From positions 2,108,001-2,172,000 of the forward strand of contig NZ_CP039887.1 in assembly GCF_005221305.1 (NCBI RefSeq): DNA of 64,000 nucleotides, read 5' to 3'. Below, one piece after another: positions 27,165-36,931 of the stretch; the stretch's first letter is position 1; the number at the start of each line of letters is the position of its first letter. This DNA comes from Neisseria subflava. Lineage in GTDB: Bacteria > Pseudomonadota > Gammaproteobacteria > Burkholderiales > Neisseriaceae. The position numbers and the translations under genes are program-made. The notes under the pieces are model-generated. The model searched no databases, was not told the DNA's origin, and saw only the letters and a list, made by a program, of their open reading frames with translations.

Positions 27165-28154
27165 TTATTCGAAGCGCGCGCTTCGTTCCATCAGTCGTTC
27201 AACGACTTGCTGCGGGGTCATTTCTTTGCGGATGAGTTGCAGCAAGGTTTGGGTGATGGGCATATCGATTTGGTATTTGGCGGCGGTGTTGAAGACTTCT
27301 TCAATGGTGCTGACACCTTCGGAGACGTGGCCGATTTCGACAAGCACTTGATGCAACTCTTTGCCTTCTGCGAGACCGAGGCCGACACGGCGGTTGCGCG
27401 AGAGTGCGCCGGTACAGGTCAGGATAAGGTCGCCGATGCCTGCCAAGCCCATCATGGTTTTGGGTTGTGCGCCCATGGCGATGGCAAGGCGGGTGATTTC
27501 TGCAAGGCCGCGTGTTACTAAGGCAGCGCGTGCATTGAGGCCATATTCGAGGCCGTCTGAAAGGCCGGTGGCAATCGCCATGACGTTTTTAACGGCACCG
27601 CCCACAGCGACGCCGATGACGTCGGTGCTGCCGTACAGACGCATCACGTTGGTGTTTAGTTGGGCAGTGGTTTCCTCCACCCAGTCTTTGTTTTCGGAAG
27701 CAAGCACGACGGCGCAAGGCAGTTGGGCTGCAAGTTCTTGGGCAAAGCTCGGACCTGAGAGAACGCCGATTTTTTTATTGTTAGGCAGGACTTCTTTCAG
27801 TACTTGGAAAGTCAGAAGGCCGGTATCTTGTTCAAAACCTTTGCAGGCGGCGAGAACGGGAATATCGGCAGCGTTATGCTGTTTGAGCAGCTCGGCGCTG
27901 CTTCTGAGGCCGGCTACGGAGGTAACGATCAGAGCAAGTTGGCTGTCTTTCAGCGCTTCGCCCAAATCGGCGTGAACGGTCAGGGACTCAGGGAAAGGGA
28001 AGCCGGGCAGGCCGCGTTTGTTTTCGCGATCTGCTTGCAGGGCGCGGATTTGGTCGGGATTGCGTGTCCAAAGGGCAACTTCATTGTTGTGGTGCGCAAA
28101 GTGCAACGCGAGAGCTGTACCCCACGAACCTGCGCCGATGACGGTAATTTTCAT
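27165..28154 (-). CDS. gpsA: Glycerol-3-phosphate dehydrogenase [NAD(P)+]
   Basis: A 329-residue cytosolic enzyme making sn-glycerol 3-phosphate for phospholipids. MKITVIGAGSWGTALALHFA is the dinucleotide-binding loop; VLSGPSFAQELA and the catalytic-Lys region GGAVKNVMAIATGLSDGLEY follow; the C-terminus has GLAGIGDLILTCTG. The start used has AGAGAAAC upstream; 19 extra upstream codons are not supported. Confidence 0.97.
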   Translation of the reverse strand: MKITVIGAGSWGTALALHFAHHNNEVALWTRNPDQIRALQADRENKRGLPGFPFPESLTVHADLGEALKDSQLALIVTSVAGLRSSAELLKQHNAADIPVLAACKGFEQDTGLLTFQVLKEVLPNNKKIGVLSGPSFAQELAAQLPCAVVLASENKDWVEETTAQLNTNVMRLYGSTDVIGVAVGGAVKNVMAIATGLSDGLEYGLNARAALVTRGLAEITRLAIAMGAQPKTMMGLAGIGDLILTCTGALSRNRRVGLGLAEGKELHQVLVEIGHVSEGVSTIEEVFNTAAKYQIDMPITQTLLQLIRKEMTPQQVVERLMERSARFE

Positions 28155-28255
28155 GTTTCTCTTCCATATGGGAACGGGGTTTACTTTAAAACAAACGGCT
28201 TTGGGGTGCAAGGGCAGCGTTTGTGAAAAATATTTTGTGCCGTTTAAAAAGCCTT

Positions 28256-28281
28256 AGGCCGTCTGAAAGTTCAGACGGCCT
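28256..28281 (-). terminator. Inverted-DUS terminator at the end of the polysaccharide cluster
   Basis: AGGCCGTCTGAA (28256-28267) and TTCAGACGGCCT (28270-28281) form a tight hairpin right after wzc. Confidence 0.7.
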
Positions 28282-28289
28282 GCTTCGGT

Positions 28290-30449
28290 TTATGATTTAT
28301 TGTTACCGGAATGGTAGGCATCGTAGGCGTAGTAGTCGTAGCTGTTGTTGGCTTCGCGCTTCATGCCGTTGAGAACGACACCTTTGATGTTGATGTGGTT
28401 TTGTTTGAGGCGTTCGACGCTGGCCTCAAGCTCTCGTGCACGCGTGTGTGCATAACGGCTGATCATCAGGACGGTGCCTGCATGTTGGCCGATGATGACG
28501 GCGTCGGTAACGGCCAATACGGGCGGCGTGTCCAAGATGACGTAGTCGTAGCGTTGGCTAGCGTTGGCAAGCAACTCGTTGAAACGGTTGTCCATCAAAA
28601 GCTCAGACGGATTGCTAGGATAGTTGCCGCTGCTGATGAGGTGGAGGTTTTCAATGCCGGTCTCTTGTACGGCTTTGGCTGGAGCCGCTTTGCTGTTTAG
28701 GATGTCAGACAAGCCGAACTCGGGGGTAAGGCCGAAGAGTCGGTCAAGGTAGCCTTTGCGCATATCGGTATCGATAAGCAGAACGCGTTTGCCTGACTGC
28801 GCCATTACGGTGGCAAGGTTGGCGGAGATAAAGGATTTACCTGCTTCAGGCGCGGCACCGGTAATCATGAGGACGTTGTTAGGCGCGTCCAGCATGGAGA
28901 AGTAGATATTGGTGCGCAGGGCGCGGATGGCTTCGACGGCCGTGTCGGTACGGTCTTCGCTGGCCAGCAGATAGTTGGAACGGCCGCCGGTTTTCTTGAA
29001 TTTGCTTTTGAAGAAGTCGCGTTTTTGCTGGGTTTTGGAGTGTGGAACAAGAGCGACGACTTCCAAATTGAGGTTTTCGATTTCTTCGGACGAAGTAATG
29101 CCGTTTTTCATACGGTTGCGAATCATCAGCCACAAAGTGGTCAATGAGCCTGCGGCAAGTGCGCTCAGGAGTGTGATGACGGCTTTGCGCGGAGCAACTG
29201 GGTTTTCAGGGACATAGGCATAATCGACGATGCGGACATTACCTTGCGCACTGGCTTTCATAATGTTGAGTTCTTGTTGTTTGCTCAACAGTTGGACGTA
29301 GGTTGCTTGGTTAGTTTCTACGTCGCGGGTCAGGCGGATAACTTCTTGTTGGGTATTCGGCAACTCGGCGATTTGTTGGTTGATTTTGTTTTTAGCGCGC
29401 TCGAGGACGGCAAGTTTGTCCAATACGGCTTTATAGGAAGGGTGTTCCGGCGTGTACAGCTCGGCCAAACCTGCTTCTTCGGTTTTGAGCAGGGTGATTT
29501 GGGTTTCGATGCCGGTCAGGCTTTCCAATGCGCCTTTGGACTCGAGCGGAATGTCGAGGGAGCCTGATTGTTGGCGGTAGGCATTGAGTTTGTTTTCAGC
29601 GTCTTGCAAGGTTTCTTTCAAGCGTGGCAATTCTTCGCTGATGAAGGCCAAACCGCTGGATGCAACTTGGACGTCGCGTTCGCGGTTTTGCGCAACGTAG
29701 TTGTCGGCAATGCTGTTGAGGATGACACTGGTACGTTTAGGGTCAGTGCCGGTAAAGGTAAGGTTGATGATGGGGCTGGTTTTACCTTTGCTGATGACCG
29801 CCAGTTTGTTTTGGATGTTTTCGATGGCGCTGATGCGCGAGAACTTGGTCAACGCAAATTCTTGACCCGGATTGGCTAAGATTTGATCGATTTTGAGGGT
29901 GGTTTGATTGTTGATTTTCAGAGGTACGCCGACCTTGCCTTCTACAACGCGTTTGTCAGGCAGGGTAAGGGTATAGGCTTTGTTGCTCTTGGCGGTCAGC
30001 GTGAAGGTTTTGTTGAACCATTCGTCTTGTACGGTAAAGCTGCCGACGGTCAGTTTGGGATCGGGGTCGCCGCTGACGTTGTGCATCAGGCTGCCGATAA
30101 CGGGTGTATATTTGGCTTTGACTTCTTGGTCAAGCTGAAGGTCGTCAACGGTTTTACCCAGTACCAAGCGTGATTGAACCAGCTCGACTTCTGCTTCAGA
30201 CGGCGTGGTTTGGTTGTTGAAGATGCTGTTGATTTCGGTCAGGATTTGGTTTTGTCGCGTTTCAATTTCCAGCATGGCGTCGGCACGGTATTGCGGAGTG
30301 GATGCCAGGCTGAAGGCTGCGCCAAGAATGCCGCCTGCAAGCAGGGCGGCGAGGATTTTGTATTTATTTGTCCAAATTACGCGCAGCTGTTGGCCGAAGT
30401 CGATTTCGTCGTTGTCTGCGCTGTAAGGTGTGTAGGTCGTTTTTTTCAT
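28290..30449 (-). CDS. wzc: Polysaccharide co-polymerase / tyrosine autokinase Wzc
   Basis: A 719-residue inner-membrane protein. Wzz domain with a first span near residue 35; GNVR-type coiled periplasmic part (to about 430); second span near 435; then a cytoplasmic BY-kinase with Walker A GAAPEAGKSF near 535, Walker A' VLLIDTDMRKG and Walker B YVILDTPPVLA. The tail is Tyr-rich (SYDYYAYDAYH), the cluster whose phosphorylation cycles control chain length in Wzy-dependent capsules. Its phosphatase Wzb lies 26 bases upstream. Confidence 0.95.
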   Translation of the reverse strand: MKKTTYTPYSADNDEIDFGQQLRVIWTNKYKILAALLAGGILGAAFSLASTPQYRADAMLEIETRQNQILTEINSIFNNQTTPSEAEVELVQSRLVLGKTVDDLQLDQEVKAKYTPVIGSLMHNVSGDPDPKLTVGSFTVQDEWFNKTFTLTAKSNKAYTLTLPDKRVVEGKVGVPLKINNQTTLKIDQILANPGQEFALTKFSRISAIENIQNKLAVISKGKTSPIINLTFTGTDPKRTSVILNSIADNYVAQNRERDVQVASSGLAFISEELPRLKETLQDAENKLNAYRQQSGSLDIPLESKGALESLTGIETQITLLKTEEAGLAELYTPEHPSYKAVLDKLAVLERAKNKINQQIAELPNTQQEVIRLTRDVETNQATYVQLLSKQQELNIMKASAQGNVRIVDYAYVPENPVAPRKAVITLLSALAAGSLTTLWLMIRNRMKNGITSSEEIENLNLEVVALVPHSKTQQKRDFFKSKFKKTGGRSNYLLASEDRTDTAVEAIRALRTNIYFSMLDAPNNVLMITGAAPEAGKSFISANLATVMAQSGKRVLLIDTDMRKGYLDRLFGLTPEFGLSDILNSKAAPAKAVQETGIENLHLISSGNYPSNPSELLMDNRFNELLANASQRYDYVILDTPPVLAVTDAVIIGQHAGTVLMISRYAHTRARELEASVERLKQNHINIKGVVLNGMKREANNSYDYYAYDAYHSGNNKS

Positions 30450-30475
30450 TGCTTGCTTTCTTGTTCATGCCGGTT

Positions 30476-30925
30476 TTATACCGGTTGAGTTTTTCCGTTT
30501 AGTTTGGTTTTCCAAGTGTCTGCGGCAGCATTGAGCTGTTCAAAAACGGCTTCAAACATTTCGCTGCTTTGTTTGTATGGGTCAGGTATGGTTTTTTTAG
30601 GCAACCATTGGGCAAACAGCATGGTTTTGCTGCGTGCCGGCGGATGGATGTCGGCCACCATATCGATTTGACTGGGCTCCATGACGAGAATCAAATCGGC
30701 CTGTTCGCACATCAGGGCGGTCAGTTGGCGTGGCGTATGGCCTGCAACGATGACGCCGTGTTTGAGTGCGGTTTTAATGGCCTGGAAATCGGCATCCTTA
30801 CCTGCCAGTGCTTTTATGCCGGCGCTGCTGATTTGATGGCCGGGTAGTTTTTTCTGCATGATCCGCTCTGCAGTGGGGGAGCGGCAGATGTTGCCTAGGC
30901 AGACGATGAGTATGTTGTGGTACAT
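30476..30925 (-). CDS. wzb: Low-molecular-weight protein tyrosine phosphatase Wzb
   Basis: A 149-residue phosphatase. Active loop CLGNICRS has the nucleophile Cys9 and Arg15. The general acid Asp is in IPDPYKQ near the C-terminus. It dephosphorylates the Wzc tail. 171 bases, including a hairpin, separate it from wza upstream. Confidence 0.94.
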   Translation of the reverse strand: MYHNILIVCLGNICRSPTAERIMQKKLPGHQISSAGIKALAGKDADFQAIKTALKHGVIVAGHTPRQLTALMCEQADLILVMEPSQIDMVADIHPPARSKTMLFAQWLPKKTIPDPYKQSSEMFEAVFEQLNAAADTWKTKLNGKTQPV

Positions 30926-31057
30926 GATATTGTTTTCGGTTTATGGTCTGAAAGAAACGTGAGTCAGACTATAAGATACTGCTTTTCCGTTTGTGCGGTG
31001 TGTACGGCTTTTGTATGCCGTTTATGTAATTAGCTTGGATTGTGCGTGATTTTGTAT

Positions 31058-31087
31058 CCTGCTGTCAAACAAGGGTCTGACAGCAGG
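31058..31087 (-). promoter_or_regulatory. Hairpin between wza and wzb
   Basis: CCTGCTGTCA (31058-31067) pairs with TGACAGCAGG (31078-31087) around a ten-base loop, just after the wza stop. No strong T-run follows on the minus strand, so it looks like an attenuator or processing/stability element that could set Wza apart from Wzb/Wzc in amount. Confidence 0.5.
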
Positions 31088-31096
31088 AACCACTGT

Positions 31097-32224
31097 TTAT
31101 CTAAACGTATTGTCGAGGGTGTTGACGTTGCTGATGGAGTTGGTAATTTGTGACATTACGCGGTTCCAACGGGTAACCGGGGCGGCGGTAACGTAAACGG
31201 TATCTTCCGAACGCAGTTTGAATTCGCTGCCCAATGCGTAAGAAGTCGCATCTTTCAGGTTGAGCTGATAGATGTGGATAGGTTTGGCCGCGTCTTCTGG
31301 TGCGCGGCGGATTACGAATACGCCGGTTGCGTCAGCATAGTTTTGGTTCATGCCGCCGACTTCTCCGAGCGCTTGGGTCAGGTTGAGGCCGTGATTGCCG
31401 ATCGGCAGTGTGGCTTGTTTGCCGACTTCGCCCATGATGTAGATTTTGTTGTTGCTGCTGTTAGGAACGTAAACGATGTCGCCATGGCTGAGAAGATGGT
31501 TTTGCGACATATCGCCGTATTGCAGCATGTCTTGCAGGGAGATGGTGCGGTCGACGCCGTTGTGCGTCCATTTGATGTGTTGGGTGTCGGCACTTTGGGT
31601 AACGCCGCCTGCTTGGTTGATGGCATCCAAAATGGTCATCGGGATATTGGTAATCGGCAGCTGACCTGCTTGGTTGATGGCACCGGATACTGAAATGCGT
31701 TGCGAACGGAATTCGGTAACGTTGATGGCTACTTGAGGGTTTTTGATGTAGCGTTTCAGAAGGTTGGTCAGGGTGTTTTGCAATTCGTCCAAAGTTTTGT
31801 CTTTGGCTTGAATTTTGCCTGCCAGCGGGTAAGTAATATAACCGCCCTCATCTACCCAGGCCCCGCGGCTGACTTGGTTGGTTTGCGGGTTGCTTTGCTG
31901 GATAGGGGAGTTAAGGTCGGAGTGCGCCCAAACCATGATATTGAGGACGTCGCCGCTGCCGATGCGGTAGCGGTAAGCGCTTTTGCTTTGCTCCAAACCT
32001 TGGTTGTTTTGGGAAAGTACAGGCGGCTTACGCATTTTTTCAATCAGGTTGGGCGTGATGGGGTAAACGGCAACGCGGCTGTCGAGGTTGGTGTCGGCTG
32101 CGGTGTCGGTATCGGTGTAAACAATGGTTTTGGTTCTGGTTTTGATGGTTGAACCAGGAATGACTGTCGTGCTGTTACAGGCAGTCAGTGCGAATAGAGT
32201 AAGCAGGGAGAGCGTTTTTTTCAT
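31097..32224 (-). CDS. wza: Outer-membrane polysaccharide export lipoprotein Wza
   Basis: A 375-residue protein. Lipobox LTAC (Cys16) anchors it to the outer membrane. The polysaccharide export (PES) domain is visible as YRIGSGDVLNIMVWAHSDLN and YITYPLAGKIQAKDKTLDEL, followed by two SLBB domains (ISVSGAINQAGQLPI and IYIMGEVGKQATLPI). The C-terminus provides the membrane-spanning helix of the octameric channel. A short gap with opposed DUS separates it from pglD. Confidence 0.95.
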   Translation of the reverse strand: MKKTLSLLTLFALTACNSTTVIPGSTIKTRTKTIVYTDTDTAADTNLDSRVAVYPITPNLIEKMRKPPVLSQNNQGLEQSKSAYRYRIGSGDVLNIMVWAHSDLNSPIQQSNPQTNQVSRGAWVDEGGYITYPLAGKIQAKDKTLDELQNTLTNLLKRYIKNPQVAINVTEFRSQRISVSGAINQAGQLPITNIPMTILDAINQAGGVTQSADTQHIKWTHNGVDRTISLQDMLQYGDMSQNHLLSHGDIVYVPNSSNNKIYIMGEVGKQATLPIGNHGLNLTQALGEVGGMNQNYADATGVFVIRRAPEDAAKPIHIYQLNLKDATSYALGSEFKLRSEDTVYVTAAPVTRWNRVMSQITNSISNVNTLDNTFR

Positions 32225-32267
32225 GTAGTAGTCCTTGCGGGATGGTGTCCGGGCCGTCTGAAAATGT

Positions 32268-34169
32268 TCAGACGGCCTTATTGTTTTGTTGCCAAACCAA
32301 GTCGCAGATACCGTCTTTAGGTACGAAGCCTGTCGGTGCGCGCAGCAGAAGCTGGCGCAGGCTGTTTTGGTCGCTTTGGAGACAGGCAGTATGGAGTTCC
32401 GACAGTATGTCAGATAATTGCGTCCATGGAAGCATTACTTCACTGGCGGTCATAATACGGGGATGAGTGGTTTTTTGTACCTCGTCGCCGATGAGCAGTT
32501 CTTCATAAAGTTTCTCGCCCGGGCGCAGGCCGGTAATCTTGATTTCGATGTCGCCGTGTGGGTGTTGCTCGTCTTTGACTTTGAGGCCGCTGAGGACAAT
32601 CATTTGACGGGCAAGGTCGATGATTTTGACGGATTCACCCATGTCGAGGACGAATACGTCGCCGCCTTTACCCATTGCGCCGGCTTGGATAACCAGTTGC
32701 GCTGCTTCGGGAATGGTCATGAAGTAGCGGGTAATGTCTTGGTGGGTCAGGGTAATCGGGCCGCCTTCGGCAATTTGTTTTTCAAATACAGGGACAACGG
32801 AGCCGGACGAACCCAATACATTGCCGAAACGCACCATGCAGAAGCGTGTTTTTTGTTCCGGCTCGGCGGCAAGGGCTTGCAGGCAGAGTTCGGCCATGCG
32901 TTTGCTGGCGCCCATGGTATTGGTCGGACGGACGGCTTTGTCGGTGGAAATCAAAACAAAGGTGGAAACGCCTACATCTACGGCAGCCTGCGCGCAGCAG
33001 AGTGTGCCGAACACGTTGTTTTGAATGCCTTCGATGGTGTTGAACTCGACCATAGGAACGTGTTTGTAGGCCGCAGCATGGTAGACGGTGTCGACGTGAT
33101 AGGCCTTCATGATGCTGCTAAGGCGTTCTTTGTTTTGAACCGAACCCAAAAGCGGTACGACTTCGACTTGACTGCCTTGCGCGGCTTGGGTTTCGCGCAA
33201 TTCTTTGTCTATGCTGTACAGGGCAAATTCGGACAATTCAAACAACAGCAGTTTGGTCGGACGGCAGTTGAGAATCTGACGGCAAAGTTCGGAGCCGATA
33301 GAACCGCCTGCGCCGGTCACCATCACGACTTTGTCGCTGATGTCGGCGCTCATCAATTCAGGGCGCGGTGCCACAGGGGCGCGGCCGAGCAAATCGACCA
33401 CAGAGATTTTTTTCAATGAGCTGACGTTGATTTTCCCGTCAACCAAATCTTTCATGCCCGGAATGGTCAGGACTTCGCATTTGTATGCTTCGAGGCGGCG
33501 GATGATGTCTTTGCGTTCTTCCGGCGTAGAACTTGGAATCGCCAGCAGAATTTTGCGGACGCCGTAGCGGCTGATTAGCATCGGGATTTCATTGGGGTTG
33601 TAGACGGCAAGATCATAGATGACGGTACGTTGGATTTTCGGGTTGTCATCGACAAAGGCAATGGCCGAGTATTCGTTAACCTGTTTGATGGCTTCCAACA
33701 ACTGGCGGCCGGATTGGCCTGCGCCGTAGATGATGACGGGTGTCATTTGTTTGCGGTGATGGTCGGTCAGAATCGCGCGCAGGATCATGCGCGAGCTGGT
33801 TACGCCGACCACCAAGACCAAGAAATAGACGATGGGCAGGGCAAGATGCAGTTTTTGTTCAAAAATCAGGGTGGTCAGGCAGAACAAGACCGCTGAAATG
33901 ATGCTGCCGAATGCGGCTGAAGTCAGGACGCGGATGCTGACGAAGCGTGTGACGGCGCGATAGAGGCCGATACGGATGAAAAGGATGATGGTCAGCACAG
34001 CAGTGCTACCAAAAGCCAGCCAGTTGGCGATGCTCAACCATTCGTCGGAATATTGTACTTTGAGGCTTTGAGCAAACCAAAACGCCACGAATATCATCAA
34101 GATATCGTGAATGACGAAGAAGGTTTTTTTAAGGTTGCGCGGCAGAGCCAGCAGGGTTTCCAAGTTCAT
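32268..34169 (-). CDS. pglD: PglD-type UDP-GlcNAc 4,6-dehydratase (WbpM family)
   Basis: A 633-residue membrane-bound SDR enzyme. Four or five N-terminal spans (to about 140), a Rossmann-like middle (VIIYGAGQSGRQLLEAIKQV), then the catalytic domain with VTGAGGSIGSELC and the long-dehydratase triad seen in ISTDKAVRPTNTMGASKRM, where Met replaces the usual Tyr. It makes UDP-4-keto-6-deoxy-GlcNAc, first step to 2,4-diamino-trideoxyhexoses such as bacillosamine. The last codons and stop (AAG GCC GTC TGA) are a DUS, half of an inverted pair that reaches into the wza leader. Confidence 0.93.
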   Translation of the reverse strand: MNLETLLALPRNLKKTFFVIHDILMIFVAFWFAQSLKVQYSDEWLSIANWLAFGSTAVLTIILFIRIGLYRAVTRFVSIRVLTSAAFGSIISAVLFCLTTLIFEQKLHLALPIVYFLVLVVGVTSSRMILRAILTDHHRKQMTPVIIYGAGQSGRQLLEAIKQVNEYSAIAFVDDNPKIQRTVIYDLAVYNPNEIPMLISRYGVRKILLAIPSSTPEERKDIIRRLEAYKCEVLTIPGMKDLVDGKINVSSLKKISVVDLLGRAPVAPRPELMSADISDKVVMVTGAGGSIGSELCRQILNCRPTKLLLFELSEFALYSIDKELRETQAAQGSQVEVVPLLGSVQNKERLSSIMKAYHVDTVYHAAAYKHVPMVEFNTIEGIQNNVFGTLCCAQAAVDVGVSTFVLISTDKAVRPTNTMGASKRMAELCLQALAAEPEQKTRFCMVRFGNVLGSSGSVVPVFEKQIAEGGPITLTHQDITRYFMTIPEAAQLVIQAGAMGKGGDVFVLDMGESVKIIDLARQMIVLSGLKVKDEQHPHGDIEIKITGLRPGEKLYEELLIGDEVQKTTHPRIMTASEVMLPWTQLSDILSELHTACLQSDQNSLRQLLLRAPTGFVPKDGICDLVWQQNNKAV

Positions 34170-34277
34170 TTTATATTTCTTGTGTCTGAGTGTTGTAATG
34201 TGGCTTGGTACGGATTGTTTGAAGCAGGCTGTTTTATTTTTTCAGACGGCCTGAAGTTGCAGGCCGTCTGAAAATGA

Positions 34278-35453
34278 TTATGCCGTGGCTTCAGTCAATA
34301 CGGCTTCGATGTTTTCTTTGCAGAACGCAATTTCTTCATCGGTCAGGGTTGGGTGTACCAAGAACATCAGGCTGGTGTCGCCCAACTCGACAGCGTTTTT
34401 CAAACTCTCTTTCGGACGCCAAGGCGTGTTGTCGAAGGCTTTTTCCAAATACACTTCGGAGCAGCTGCCTTGATAGCATGGGACTTTGCGTGCGTTCAGT
34501 TCGTTGACGATGCGGTCGCGCGTCCAGCCGTCTTTCAGGTGTTCGGGTTTGACGAAAACATAGAACTTGTATTGCGCGTGTTCGATGTAGTCGGCAACTT
34601 CAACCAAACGGATGCTGGCAAATTTGCCCAAGCTTTCAGCCAGTTTGGCAGCGTGAGCTTGACGGCGGGCAGTCCATTCGGGCATGCGTTTGAGCTGGAT
34701 GCGGCCGATGACAGCCTGCATTTCCATCATGCGCCAGTTGGTGCCGAAGCTTTCGTGCAGCCAGCGGAAACCGGGTGCGTGTTCGCGGTGGTACACGGCA
34801 TCGTAGCTTTTGCCGTGGTCTTTGTATGACCACATTTTGCTCCACAGCTCTTTGTCGTTGGTGGTTACCATGCCGCCTTCGCCGCCGGTGGTCATGATTT
34901 TGTCTTGGCAGAACGACCAAGCGCCGACGTGGCCGATGGAGCCGACGGATTTGCCTTTGTATTTCGCACCGTGCGCTTGGGCGCAGTCTTTGATAACCCA
35001 CAAGTTATGTTCTTTGGCCAAAGCCATGATGTCGTCCATTTCGGCAGGCATACCGGCAAGGTGAACCACGATGATGGCTTTGGTGTTTGGCGTCAAAGCG
35101 GCTTTGATGGTTTCGGCGCTGATGTTTTGGCTGTTTAAATCCACATCGGCGAAAACCGGATTTGCACCGGCGGTCACGATACATGACGCGGAAGCCAAGA
35201 AAGTGCGCGAAGTGACAATCACATCATCGCCTTGGCCGATGCCCATTGCTTTGAGGGCTACGTCCAAAGCCAACGTACCGTTGGAAAGGGCGACGGCGTA
35301 TTGTGTGCCGACAAAGGCAGCAAATTCTTTTTCAAATTCGCGACATTCCGTACCTGTCCAGTAGTTGACTTTGTTGGACAGCAGGACTTTGGAAACGGCA
35401 TCGGCTTCTTCTTGAGTAAAGCTTGGCCATGGGGAGAGTGATGTATTAAGCAT
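34278..35453 (-). CDS. pglC: PglC-type UDP-4-amino sugar aminotransferase
   Basis: A 391-residue PLP enzyme of the DegT/DnrJ/EryC1 group. ALSNGTLALDVALKAMGIGQ, VDLNSQNISAETIKAALTPN and the PLP lysine in AWSFCQDKIMTTGGEGGMV mark the fold. It aminates the 4-keto sugar made by PglD. Overlaps the formyltransferase by eight bases, so translation is coupled. Opposed DUS lie between it and pglD. Confidence 0.93.
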   Translation of the reverse strand: MLNTSLSPWPSFTQEEADAVSKVLLSNKVNYWTGTECREFEKEFAAFVGTQYAVALSNGTLALDVALKAMGIGQGDDVIVTSRTFLASASCIVTAGANPVFADVDLNSQNISAETIKAALTPNTKAIIVVHLAGMPAEMDDIMALAKEHNLWVIKDCAQAHGAKYKGKSVGSIGHVGAWSFCQDKIMTTGGEGGMVTTNDKELWSKMWSYKDHGKSYDAVYHREHAPGFRWLHESFGTNWRMMEMQAVIGRIQLKRMPEWTARRQAHAAKLAESLGKFASIRLVEVADYIEHAQYKFYVFVKPEHLKDGWTRDRIVNELNARKVPCYQGSCSEVYLEKAFDNTPWRPKESLKNAVELGDTSLMFLVHPTLTDEEIAFCKENIEAVLTEATA

Positions 35454-36225
35454 TTGTTTTTCCTGCGAAAAGACTGGTTGAGCCTTTGGGGGCGATTTCT
35501 TCCAGCAGCTGGCGGTTGATCAGGGTGTATTTCTGACCGTTGATTTTGACGTATGCGCCGTCGTACGGCGGAAACCAGAACGCGCGGATTTTTTTCTCCA
35601 CATCGTCGCCGTCGCGGATTTGCTTCATGGCTTCCATTTCGTCACGGCTGACATAGCGGCCACCGATGTTTGGCGTGGTCGGCAATTTGGTTTTCGACTC
35701 GATGGCGCGGGTGATGATGCGTCGTGCGAAATCTTCCAATGCCTGCATGGTTTTGCGTTCGAGCGATTGGGCAGTTTCTGTTTCAGCGTCGATAGGGAAG
35801 CGGTCCACTTCGATAATTTCGCCGGTATCGATGGAAGCATCAACGTAGTGGGCGGTATTGCCCCATTCGTTCAGCTCGTCCATGATAGCCAGATTGTAGC
35901 CGCCTGTGCCTTTGTATTCGGGCAACAGCGCAGGGTGGAAGTTGATCGTGCCTAAAGTCGGAATGCTCAGGAATTCATCACGCAGCTTGCGCCAGTAAAG
36001 GACGGACAAGCCCAAATCGTATTTCAGACGGCCTTCTCGCATTGCTTCCAAAGCCGTATCGAAGGTGTACAGGGGCAAGCCCAATTCCTGCGCGGCGGCC
36101 GTGGTCGGCGAGCCTTGCAGATGGCTGTCGGTCAAGACACCGACGATTTCGATATGGTCTTGTTTGGTCAAAAAACGAAGCAGGTTGGCGGAAACCTGTT
36201 TACGACCCATAAATAAGATTTTCAT
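35446..36225 (-). CDS. Sugar N-formyltransferase (methionyl-tRNA formyltransferase fold)
   Basis: A 259-residue protein. MKILFMGRKQVSANLLRFL opens the Rossmann half. The N10-formyl-THF transferase triad is readable as Asn and His in TINFHPALLPEYKG and Asp in ASIDTGEII. A C-terminal extension after residue 200 replaces the tRNA-binding part. Together with PglC/PglD it should formylate a 4-amino group of a UDP-sugar or of a related precursor. Start chosen at MKILFMG over one seven codons upstream. Overlaps pglC. Confidence 0.82.
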   Translation of the reverse strand: MKILFMGRKQVSANLLRFLTKQDHIEIVGVLTDSHLQGSPTTAAAQELGLPLYTFDTALEAMREGRLKYDLGLSVLYWRKLRDEFLSIPTLGTINFHPALLPEYKGTGGYNLAIMDELNEWGNTAHYVDASIDTGEIIEVDRFPIDAETETAQSLERKTMQALEDFARRIITRAIESKTKLPTTPNIGGRYVSRDEMEAMKQIRDGDDVEKKIRAFWFPPYDGAYVKINGQKYTLINRQLLEEIAPKGSTSLFAGKTNA

Positions 36226-36238
36226 GGAGAAATGTCCC

Positions 36239-36931
36239 TTATGCATTTGCTTTTTCGGTGGCGGAAGTTGTCAGTGTAGTCAATTCTTCCAGGGTGTTTA
36301 TCCAAAGGGTGGGCTGGTATTCACGACCGTATTGCTCGGGCTCGGCTTGATGAATATTGTGCGGCTTAGGCATGATGCCTATGGAGAGCCACCCCAGTTT
36401 GTTGGGTGCGACAAAATCTTTTTTGATGTTGTCGCCGATGTAGATGAAACGTTTTGCAGCCGGATATTTGTTTTGCAGGAAGACAAAACGCTTATCTTCG
36501 GGTTTTTCCGATTGCATGGCTTCCGAAATCAAAATGTCGTCAAACAAATCGGTCAAACCCAAGGCCTGTATTTTCAAACGCTGTGTCAGACTGCGGCCGT
36601 CTGTAATCAGGGCGCGTGCGGCAAAAGGGCGCATCAGCTTCCGTAAAAAAGACGGTTCGACATAGGGTCGGATAACAGGCCTGTGTAGTCGATATTGCCA
36701 CAAAAGTGATTGTTTCTCTAATTCGTTTAATTTGCAATGATGGCACAAATTATCGAGCCAGTCTTTACTTTTATTGTCTGCAATTTCATTTAGTACGTCA
36801 GCATTGTATTGAGGATAAAGCGACGTAATTATCCCTACAACTGCCTGTATTCCGGAGCATTTGTAGTCGTACTCAGAGTAAAGCGTATCGTCAAGATCGA
36901 AGACGATGACGGATTCTTCCGGCTTAATCAT
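36239..36931 (-). CDS. HAD-superfamily hydrolase
   Basis: A 230-residue cytosolic hydrolase. Motif I VFDLDDTLYSEYDYK gives the nucleophile Asp, motif II is LITDGRS, and IYIGDNIKKDFVAPNKLG carries motif IV. Its start overlaps the ATP-grasp gene by eight bases, so the two products probably work in sequence, for example by dephosphorylating a phospho-acyl sugar product. The substrate is unknown. Confidence 0.85.
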   Translation of the reverse strand: MIKPEESVIVFDLDDTLYSEYDYKCSGIQAVVGIITSLYPQYNADVLNEIADNKSKDWLDNLCHHCKLNELEKQSLLWQYRLHRPVIRPYVEPSFLRKLMRPFAARALITDGRSLTQRLKIQALGLTDLFDDILISEAMQSEKPEDKRFVFLQNKYPAAKRFIYIGDNIKKDFVAPNKLGWLSIGIMPKPHNIHQAEPEQYGREYQPTLWINTLEELTTLTTSATEKANA

